From the NCBI GenBank assembly GCA_936450465.1, contig OW388305.1, positions 39,446,687-39,510,686 of the forward strand: 64,000 nt of DNA, written 5' to 3'. Under the pieces are notes generated by a model. The model was given only the letters and a program-made list of their open reading frames with translations. It was not told the origin of the DNA and searched no databases. The position numbers were made by a program, and so were the translations under genes. This DNA comes from Gibbula magus (taxonomy: Eukaryota > Mollusca > Gastropoda > Trochida > Trochidae). Positions within the stretch are counted from its first letter, which is position 1. Each line of letters starts with the position of its first letter. Positions 23,201 to 35,200 of this stretch are shown here, piece after piece.

Positions 23201-26200
23201 AGTCTGAGATGAGAAAACGTCTTATCATCGATATTTTCTGAGCCTTTATTGTTACTTTTATATTAGGGACATTAAATCCTCCAATCTTTTTGTCGCAATA
23301 TATTTGACTTCTCTTACTTTTGTCAGGTTTGTTTCTCCAGATGAATTTAAAACATCACTGTTTGGATCTGGTAATGAACTAAAATGGTGGTGGAATAATT
23401 AAAGATTTTAAGACATCATTTCTTCCAAAAGGAGTAAGGTCGGGCGTTGACCATATAGACATTAAACGTTCACTAGATGTTAACTTATCTTTGTAGTTTG
23501 TTTCTATCATATCTTCAAGGTCCTGAGTGAATGTTATACTTAAGAGGTCAACATCATTTTGATCCCAGTTACGATTTAAGGTGCATCAATTGTGTTTCAT
23601 AATTTTGTATTTGTCTTTGATACATGCCAACATACTATATGTGCTGATATCAGTTCAAATTATTTCACTGAACTTACATATTCATCCCCAATCGCCAAAT
23701 ATATATTTTACTAGTTTCCAATTACAATTTAGCAACATCATTATCCTTGTGCAGAAACCGAAACTACACGTTCCATTTACATGCACAGTAGTTATAAGAC
23801 CTATTAAACATTATCAACTTAAAATTTTCTTTTAGTCTGCTGTAAATAAGATTCAAAGATATTGACGCGCGCCACACGCAGTGCATTGTCCGGTTTTTTA
23901 GATCAGAAATCGATACTTTTACCTTTATATTGTCGGTATACTGAGCCGACTAAGATTAAAATGGCAATTTTCGGCAACAGTCAGTACTTCTCGATAAAAT
24001 AAGACAATTTATAACGTTTAGCATATGTCATCCCAAATAACACAATGGATGTACCTTTAAGCTGAGGACAAATTTTCATTTTTTATCGTGTCTTTGAGCC
24101 AATCCAGAGGAGACGGGTTTTTTCAATGTTGACTGTAAGCCCTGATAATCTGGCAAACAAATCCAGTACACTAAACACAGCAAGAAGGCATCGTTCAGAT
24201 CCATCTACGATGCGTGTTGTATCGTCTACAAATTGGTTGAGTAGAAATTATATATTGCCTATTGTTATCCATTTTATGTTCTTATTATTTTTTTATCATT
24301 AAAGCAAGGATTTCAGCGCATAACATGAATATATAAGGAGAGAGTGTTTCCCCTTGGCGGCATCCTCTTTGTATATCGAACATAGGCGAGCCATAACCAT
24401 TCACCAGTACATTTGATTCTATCCCGTGATATAATGTATTGAGCCACAGGAGTATTGATTGCCCAAAATTAAGGAAAGCAAGTGTGTTAACTATAAATGA
24501 CCAGTCGACTGTAACAAATGCCTTTTCAAAATCTATAAGGAGTCCAGGAATTTGGTGATATTCGGTATATTCCAAAAGGTCATATATTAGTCACGTTATC
24601 TCACCGATGTATCTTTCTGACATAAAACCTTTCTGATCTTCGCTAACCAAAATAGTCCTTGTCTCCTCTAATATTTGTTTTGATTTGTCACAATATCTCC
24701 AAAATCATTGTGCAAACATGAAAAAGATTTATTTCGGAAGTTTCGAGATTCTTAACCCAAGAAATATTTTGTTGTTGCCGGCGTAAGACATGTTTCATAA
24801 GCTAAGTTTCAGTCAAATTGTTCTAGAATTTAACAAACATCTTTATGGCTAAGATGGCAAATGAACTCTAAAGTCAATGTTAAAACCGTTTTCAATTATA
24901 AAGACTTATTGCTAAGTTTTTAATGCATAGTTCAAGTGATTGATTGCGTTATATGGGTCTTTGATGTTTTAGCCCATAGTTTAAGAGGTAAAGTGATTGT
25001 TCTCATATTATTTCACAATTAGGAGGCCGATATGTAATGGCCAAAAAGGAACTTTTGATTTATAAGGGCTTCAAGACGAAAGCCTCGCGTCCAGAGGTAA
25101 CGGCTGGGCCGATTTTCATGAAACTTTCAGGGATAATAGCCTGTGACCTGAAGTTGTGCACCTCGAAGCCTGATATATATTACCGTCTTCTATCGTCAGT
25201 TATCTCTCCTTGAAGTCAAAACATTAAACCTCAATAGCTCGAAAACTAATCAAGATATTTTTTTTGTAAAACTTTCACCAAAATGTGGGCGACAACATTC
25301 CTCATCGATTAGGCCTATAGCGAGTTTCGGCCGTAACAATACATTTTTTGCTATTTCGGAAAAACTGAAAAATTGGTGAACTTTCGCGATTTTGTGTTTT
25401 TTTGTGCCTCGCGTCCGGAGGTAATGGGTGGGCCGATTTTCATGAAACTTTCAGGGATAATAGCCTGTGACCTGAAGGTGTGCACCTCGAAGCCCGATTT
25501 TGTATTTTCGTCTTTTATCGTCAGTTATCTCCCCTTGAAGTCAAAATGTTAAACCTCAATAGCTCGAAAACTAATCAAGATATTTTCATAAAACTTTCAC
25601 CAAAATGTGGGCGGCAATATTCCTAATCGATTAGGCCTATAGTTTCGGCCGTAACAATACCTTTTTTGCTATTTCGAAAAAACTGAAAAATTGGTGAACT
25701 TTCGGGATTTTGAGGGTACGCTTCTTCAAAAATCTTCTTCTAAATAACGGCAACACCTACAGACACACAGTGTACCCCATTCGGAAGCTGAAATACTGCT
25801 GTTTATATGAATCTATCAACCTCAGCTATATGCCATACCGTTTTCGGGGTACAGCATTTTAAAGATTGAACTTTTTGAAAATCTACTTTTTAGGGCCCGC
25901 ATTCAAAGGGACATAACTCGCTAAGGAAAACTCTGATTCTAATTCTGTTTTTTGCAATCTGTTAGTCGTTTGTGGTTTAACAATTCCACTTCAGAGTGTA
26001 ATCATGTAAAAGTTGACCCTTAAAGCGAAAAGTCGACATGAACACATTTGACGATTTCAGGGGTATTTTCTTTGGAGAATTTTGTTCGAAAACTACTGCA
26101 GATAGAATCACGTTTGATAGCTCTTTTAAAAGCTGACGAACTGATTCAATCAATAAACACAAGAAAACAACCAAGCAAAGCCTGCCTGTCTGCATCAATG

Positions 26201-29200
26201 CCATATATATATAGAGTCCAAAGCACAACCTGGATTTCTCAACTTTCTAATCCGGCCAGGATCAGAAAAATCAAGGTTTGAGTCGAATCGGAGCAAAACG
26301 CGTTTTTTTTCCCCTGGTGTTAAAACAAAATTCAAATCAGTGTCCTTAGTTCTTATTGAGAGGTGCAACTCCAAAAGTGTGTTTTCCTGTCTTGCCATGT
26401 TTCTGCCACCATGTAACACCGAAAAATCATGCTTTGAGGCTAAACAAATTTTGAGCCCAAAATATTATTTTTTTTACTGCTTTTACAAATTGATTCAAAT
26501 CCGTTCCCGTAGTTATTATTGAGAAGTACAACGTCCAAAAACGTTGTTTACAAAGGATCCATGCTCAAAGCGGAAATCTTAAAGACCTACAGTATTGACG
26601 TGTCAATATCCTAGTTTGACTTACTCTTATTAGTTTTACTTTTCTTTATTCTTAAGAATGTTAATCTTTTCCAGTAAAGTCACTTATATCATTATTTTTC
26701 TAAGAATAATCTTCTTTTTTTTAATCATTTAATGTATTATTATTATTTTATATTTAAGCAAACATAAGTTTCTCTTTGTATGAACTTGAATTGGGTTTGT
26801 ACTTTTTCACTAAAAATGTATCATTTTCAGGGGAGATAATTTCATTTTCCCTCAGTTTTAAGTATTTAACTTCTAAAGTGAGATAATTTAAAGTAAGTTC
26901 AGGTCTGGCCCTTGGCCTGGGGGAGGAAGCCCTGTTGCACAGTAGCACATGTATTGGAGGCAGGTGGCAAGTCTATGTCTGGCTTGTCTCCTGAGATGTT
27001 TTCAAGTCTAAGTCAAGTTATCTTTATGGGAATACAGTAATGGTGAGTTATTTTACATTGTTAATTAGCTGTTTTTATCATAATATGTATATTATTTTGG
27101 CTAGGGTTATTCTGTTACGAATTATAGATATATTTTACATGTTCATTTTTTCTGAAGTAATTTCATTCATTTATCTTGTAAATGTATAACATATATTTAT
27201 GAAAGTTATTTGCTTAGTTTTGCTAGGGTAATGTCAAAGAATTTATCTTAAATGTTTGTTGTTATTGGTAACTTCTCAATTCTAACAAGTAACCTTTTTA
27301 TGAAAAATAAGTTTTATTCATTCATGAATTCAGTACAAAGTAATAAGCATGTAATTACTTTTATCAAGTACCAAAGTACATTTATCGGGTTATGTTTCGA
27401 ATTATATTTGCTATAGGCTATTTTGTTAGTCACTTTCTAAGGCAAATGTTTCTATTGTATTGCAGTTAATCTGCTAGTCCTACATCTCAAGGAAAAGAAA
27501 GGAATAACTTAATAGTTGAACCTGATACAAGTTTTGTTGAATGTTAGAATAATGAACAAGTGAAGTGAAGTGAAGTGAAGTTTATTGGTCCTACTGAAGT
27601 TATGTTAACTATGCATCTAAAATTCCGTTCATCTTACGTATATACAAGTTTGTGTACCAATGTTCTATTGGCCGTTATGTTATACTCTTGACGTATGATG
27701 TATATGCTTTGCTTATATGAAGACACTGTTCTTGACACTCAACGGAAACAAATATGGAACTTTATGTGTATGTAGCTGAAATGATTTCCCATCTTCTGGC
27801 ATATAATTGATAACAATTTTACAGTTAAATTATAAATTTATTCTTGCAACGGTTAATTAACATGTAAGTCAATGAAAATACTAGGTTTGGAAAACTTTTG
27901 GTCCCTGGATGTATGTTTTATAGTTGAAATTACATATTTGCACATTCGGATTCGAACCAATACATCATCTTACCTCGGTCTTTCTCATAGGAGGTTAGAG
28001 GAGGATCTTGATTGCCTTCATAGGTTTGGTTGGTGAAGATGTAACACAGTCCTACAAAGAAAAATCATGATTAGGTAAGTTTGATGTTTTATCACAGAGG
28101 ACCATCCCGATTCGTTATAAGAAACAAATAAGTCATAGTTGAAATGGTCTTACAAATATTTACATTGTCATTAAAAATGTAATTGATATCTAGTCCCATG
28201 CTGTGAACGTTGTAAGAGTCTCATTTAAGCAAGAGTCCGTCTCGTAAAGAATCATTTAACGTCTTGAGGCGGTATGACTATTATCGATAAAAACGACACT
28301 TACATAGCCTTATTTCAATAACGGATTATTTATTCACACGGATTCTTGGGTAATGTTAGTTGTAAACCATAATTATTGGGTTTTGGGTTTTATAAAGACA
28401 ATAACCTACATGTACTTTATAGTCATATGATAGTCACATAATTACCTCTGGGTTTAGCATCCATTTTGTAGCGCTCCTCGTCTTCTCTTGAATCGCCTGG
28501 CTGAGCTAAAATATAGTTCTATACATAAGAACTGAATCTCAGTTTGTGTGTTTACAATGAAAATGGAGCCATTAGCTCTGTAGCTCACAAGGCTTTAAAC
28601 AATAAAATAAATGAATTTCAAAATAGTTATGTTTAGGTTTACATTTTAGAATCCCCATTTGCCAAGGAGTCTGCACACAACATATCAGCTCTCTAGACCA
28701 TTTGTGGTCACGGGGTTACGAAATCTACAATTTAGAATCCGCATTAGCCAAGAGTGTGCAAACAACTTTTCACCTCTGTAGACGTTTTGGAACTGGAGAA
28801 GAAGATGTAAATATGTCTTTAAGTTTGTGGCCCTATTTGGGGTCACAGGGTCACGAATTCTACAATTTAGAATCCCTATTCGCAAAGGAGTTTGCACACA
28901 ACAATCAGCTATCTAGACCTTTTGAACTGGAGAAGAAGATGAAAATAGGTTTTTAAGGTTGTGAACTCTGTGACCCCATTTGGGGTCACGGGGTCACGAA
29001 ATATACAATTTAGAATCCCCGTTAGCCCAGGCATATGCACATAAAATTTATTAAAATAGAGTCAAGGGTTCTTGAGAAGAAGTCGCAAAAGCGAGAAGTT
29101 TATGGACGGATGGATGGGCGGACGGACGGACGGACGGACGGACGCCATGACATGCCATTAGCCCATCGGGCCTTTCAGGCCTGATAAACATACTGTGTTT

Positions 29201-32200
29201 GAAAATCAGTGGCATGTAATGGAATTGCAATAACTTTAAATTATCCATTTAAAGCCTCACGCTTTCGTCCGACTTTAAATTAAATTTTGAACTTTAATAA
29301 TTCTGCTATATGCCGCTGATTTTGAAACACAGTAGGTTATGTTTATCTCCTAGGTAATAGCCTAGAAATAGCCATGGGCTATATGAGTGGTTAAGCATAT
29401 GGTGATTGTAATAGAAACCATAAGCTTCGTTATCCTTCATATAACGTCATGTTCACATAATTACCTTCTGAGACAGCATCTGTTCCCTCGTCTTCTCTTG
29501 GAGCATTTGGCTGAGCTGAAATATATATGAAATATTTACACAATCTCCTGTTCTACAAAATCCAATCTCACAGCAAAAATAAACTTATTTCTGTTTCTGT
29601 TCTGTGAAATGAATTGGATTTTGGGTAATATAGATTTCCGCGACGTTTCCGCTGTCCGGAAATGATGTTAGCCATTTCCGTTTCATTTCCGTAATGAAAA
29701 TAGTCATTTGTTTATTTCTGTGGGTTTTTTTTAGATGGAAAGTGCAGATGAATATTTCCATTGTGTTTCCAACATTAGTAAATTTAAAGATTTTTTAATA
29801 GGACAAATTTCCATATAGTTTCCACACCGGGAATTACAACTTAAGCTCGCAGGGGTTTATGAGTTTAACTTGGTGTGTGATGTTTTGGGTTACAAGTATC
29901 AAAAGTATTAAAAGAACAACAAAGTCATTGACTCTGAGCTCTGAGGTACATATTGCAGGTATTACAATATTCAATATATATTTCTTAGGTAAAAACTTTT
30001 AACATGTTAAATATCCAATCACACAATTTACAATATATCATCTACACTTGTCAATAAACAATTAATTATGATAGACTTTTACGTTCTAAGGAAGAAGTAA
30101 TAAGTATAAACAACATTAACCTGATGAAGGGGGAAAGACCCAGAAACTTTAACGTTGTGTATACAATAAAGAAGAAATTGAAATTCAGAAGAATTTGATT
30201 TGCACATATATTTTAAAGATGGGATCTCTATTGTTCTGTCTATTACAGGCTTATACACTTGTACCACACTCATCTCTAGGATCCCCCACTCCTCACCCCG
30301 TCCCTAACCCGTTGTTAGCCTGGTATGACCCTTCTTCTCCCTTTACCCTTCTCCCAGACACAGTCTCAAAATGCACCTCTCTGGGGCACTGGCCACTACA
30401 CTGGGGTCCCATTGAGGTGAGAAGTCTATGCTATAGGCATAACATTTAATGCGGTTATGCGTACCTTCTATGTTATCATAGCACAGAAAATGGTAAACAA
30501 TTTTATTGTGAAAAGGGAGCAAACTTCAAAATCAAACCAGACAATTGCCACCTGGACAAATTTTCCCTCAAACAATTCTCACCTATGGCAATTGCCAACC
30601 AGTTATTTTAAAGAACCTGGAACCTCATTTTGTATTCTATTTTAATCAATGTATTCATACAGAAAATACTTTCAACTGTAAGTACTGAAATTTTGGTGTC
30701 GATTGGTCCTCTAATTAACGGGATATTAATGTTCAAAGTGTGTAAATATTGGACTGCTGAAGAACTCAACCGCAAAAAGACCCTAAAACGGGTGCGCGGG
30801 ACTAGCTCTACTGCGCATGCCCGAGGTAGGCTGGTGACATCATAGTCAGAATAGAACTGTGGATAATAGTGTTATTATGTATTGTGATAGGTGACATTCC
30901 TCTATGTATTCATAGCGAAGGAGCAATTCCTTCTACACTCGTTTCCTCAATTTAAAGACAATGTTTGGATTTTCCTCTCGGAGGAGAAAAGTTTTGAAAA
31001 ACTACTTTGTAAACAATATAAAACACTGAAATAACGACAGTAACAAGCCGGCCGGACTGCCGTGCTTGATCATTGATGTTTCAATAAACAACATCATAAT
31101 TTCTACAATTGACGTCCAGAGTTTTTGTCATATTAACTGTCGAGTAACATCTTGTCATTTAAAAATATTTCTTTTGTACATATGACACTTACATTTATTT
31201 GTTTCAAGAGCCGATAAACTACGAAACTCGAAAAATTCAAGTCAAGGGAGCGAATTCCGTTGTTACCCGTTAAACGCTAAAATTTGGATCGGGTCACGGA
31301 AATAGGTTTTAAGATATTTTTCAATAAGGACTTCCATCAGAAGATTGAATTTGGTGCATTAATTATTAATATGATATGAAGTTTAGTAATAAAAATATTT
31401 CTGTAGATTATAAATTATTATTCAATTTGATGTCTATTTATTTGACCTATTGCCCTCGATTCATCTGTTATCCCACGGAACTGATTAATGTATCGTATAT
31501 TTGGCCACAAAGCTGATTTGAGGATAAAATATTTGGCTTAATAAATTAAAAGAGTGTGAAATTTTATTTCAAAATAAAATAATTAATGTTTGACAGTCGT
31601 TGTATTTAATATAATACAAAGTCACAAGGTGTTCTTCTGTGTCCACTTTTAAATCATCCTTAGTACGTACATTATAGTTGAATATAGATATTTGGAATAT
31701 ATATTTCTTGTGTTATGAGGCAAACCTTAATTTAAGACAGTTATGTTATACATTTCTATATGTATTCTGACATGCTTCTTACATCAATCAACTTTTGGTT
31801 TTAAATAAACATACTTTTTATTCAGTCGATTTGAGGAAACATGAAATAAACAAAGTAACATTGTATTTAGACAGACTAGACTTTGAGACTATTATGTTGT
31901 TTTAGCAATACACCCGAGACGGGGTCTAATTGGTGTATATTCAATGCTGGTTGTTAGTTGTCATGTGTCTCAGTGTCACAGATGTGGTTACATTTTCCTT
32001 CCGTTATATTCAGTACACCCCGCGGGTGCTCAATGTAGGTTCAGTTTTTTTTAGCATGCATGGACTTATACACAGGGATTATTCGTTTATTTTTAACAGG
32101 TATGTTATTTTGAACCGTTATGTGTCAAAAGTAATTAACATATGAATATACACTTCTTGTTCCAATTTCAACATCGGTTATAAATTATGTTTGACTCTTG

Positions 32201-35200
32201 AAATGAACAACTTACAATAAGCTGTCTATATCATTCTAGTTCATCCAGTTTTAATACTTTTATCATTAAAAAAACTCGATATAATGTTTCGCTTTCATTT
32301 AGATTTTCATAAATTATTTGTATTTATCCAATGGATATTTGTTTTAATCAGTTGGTATTTTTAAATGAATAACTTAAGTTTGTCTGGGAAATAAATCGTA
32401 TGTGCAATTTGCTTTTACCCCGTTTCCATCATGTGAAATAAATTCGCTCCACTCCATTTCAATTTTGGAAATCGTAGAAGCCATTTCGGACTGGACACGA
32501 AACAAAATTTACCCTGTAAAAGACACATGTAACTGCTAACATTATTATATATGTAAAGTTTGTTGTATTATTTTCTTACAGTGCTCAATAAGGACCTATG
32601 CAGATAAATTAAGTCTATCCGTAGTGGTTACCTGTCAAAACGCAGAACTGCAAAACGCAGAATTCCGAATTAGCAGAAATGAAAAGTTCATTGTCAGGCA
32701 GGTCACACCTATTCAAGTAATGGACTGGTCCACTCTGACAGTGAGTAGAGCGACACAGTCAAATTAGCAGATCATTGAATCAACAGGTCAATGTTTAACA
32801 GTATGATCCTCCCGGTATATGTAAATACTGAGTAGTAACACACTGTAACAATATAGTCAACACTCTATCAAGACATTGTTAAACAGTATAATCCTCCCAG
32901 GCACATGTGTTTGTAAGTAAATACGGAGTAGTAACGCATTGTAACAATATATTCAACACTCTATCAAGACATTGTTAAACAGTATAATCCTCCCAGGTAC
33001 ATGTGTTTGTAAGTAAATACGGAGTAGTAACGCATTGTAACAACAAATTTGGACAATATATCCCTTGGTTCGTTTAGAGTAAACCATTTAACTTTAATCT
33101 CATACTTCCTTCTCAAATACAATCCTTGTCCACATATATAGGTGTTAGAAACATGGGATAGACATTCCAATTCCACAATGGCTGGGTTACGGAAAGTAGA
33201 ATATGTTCGCTCAAGGGTCGTACAAGTGTGACTGTGTGTAACGAGGACTTTACTCAAAAGTGCTTACAATCACGGGGTGCAAGTGAGTTGGAGACGCTTT
33301 GCTTTGTGGGTCATACAATTAGATACAGGGTCTTACATACCCCGCTGTGATTTTATACCAAGATGTTATTACAAGAAATATATTGATTTGAACCTGAACT
33401 GAGACCAGAGATCGATTTATGAGTAGGATTAAAGTATATTTTCTTAAGTCTGACAAGTCAATGATCTGCAAAGTAAGACACAGAAACCTTATGTTGATAG
33501 AAATGCTGACGTTGATAAAATACATTGGAACTAAAACTGTGCTTGTTTCACTCTTCATATGAAATAAAGAAAAAACCCGACCCTGCAGCTACTGTTTGGT
33601 GGCGATTTATTAAAAAATACACCACCACAATACCTTCACCCTGCAGCATAAGCAAGACACAGGACGTTCATTCCACAGGCGCCAGACCCTAAATATACAC
33701 CTACGTATATATATATTCAGAGATTATTTTACAAAACTTTTATCAATAGCATTCTGACTCTGATTCTGATTCTGACTCTCATGATGATGAAGATGTGAAT
33801 GAAAGCAGAGATTGAACAATGAACAATGATAACCAATGTTGTAAATTATTGTAAATAAGTTATTGTAGGTTATTGTAAGTTATTGATATGATGTCAGAAT
33901 CATATCATATATGAAGAGATACATAATGTACAAATTGTTATGATCACACTATGATAGAATACATCAAGAAATCCAAGAAACATGCACAATACATGTTTAC
34001 ACAACAACCTGTATTTTGTCTTCATTTCCTTGCGGGCCGTTCCATTATATTATGAGGGTTCAGGTGTGTGCAACCAACCATAAATGGTGTTGATTTAGCA
34101 GTTCTGCGTTTTGCAGTTCTGCGTTTTGACAGGATACCTCCGTAGTATCTGTAAGACGCCTCAATGCGAGATCGCGAAAATCTATAAACATTTCCTCGGC
34201 ATTATCTTAGATTAGCCTTCAAACACACATGTTCGTAACAAGAAAAGCTAATCAACTTAATGACGATATGTGTCTCGACCTTGTTTAACTGTTGACATAA
34301 CTAAGTAATTGTTGTGACAGACACAATCAGTGAACATACGTGACCGCTTCGATTCAATAATGTAAACAATAACACTAGCGAGATGCTCGCTGGGGTTGCC
34401 CAGGTGCCTAAAACGTGGCAAGGCGTGATTGGCTAATTGAAACGTTTGCCGACTGTTTTCGTGAGGTACATTTAAAAAGCTAATTTTAAACTATTTCCGA
34501 TTTGATTTGAACAAAATGAAGTGGTAGTGTTATTTTCTTAACTGATTTCATAATCATTTCTGCAAAACGTACCCTTTGAGGTTCCCGGTACTTTAACACT
34601 TTTTTCTTTAGGAGCAAAATAAAATTTAACAGAAACTTAAATTGCTAAACTTACCTATATCAATGAATATATTAAAAATTAATGAAATAAAGATACCTTA
34701 TTAAAAAAAAGATGTGTGGTCGACACATAAATAACCTTATTGGAATTAAGTTTGCTGACGCGGCTTTACAGTAGGACGTCATAAAACAAGCCAGGAGATT
34801 TGAAACAACGGTTTCTTAAAAGGTGTGTTTCTCGGAAATATGAAGAGATAATGTTCTGATATTTCAAATTTATTTTAATTGGCTTCTGAATACATACTGT
34901 ATTTCTGTTTCAGTCGTTTTTATCACTCGTGGTTTGAATTATCTTTAGTTTTGTATGGTTACATTTCTTTTGCGGTTGAGTGTAAGCAGGATACTGTTTT
35001 ATCTAGCTAATATTCAATTCCATTTTGAAGAAAATGTAATGGATAATGGTTACATTTCATTCATATATAGAATTTTCAAGAGTACCCTGAATTTTGTCAA
35101 GAAGCATGTATGCTCCGCAAATTTGGAAATAGAAATAGGGAGAAAATGCTCACCATTTGGTTGCTTTATTGAGTCCTGTTTTGGAAGGACAACTGCCAAA

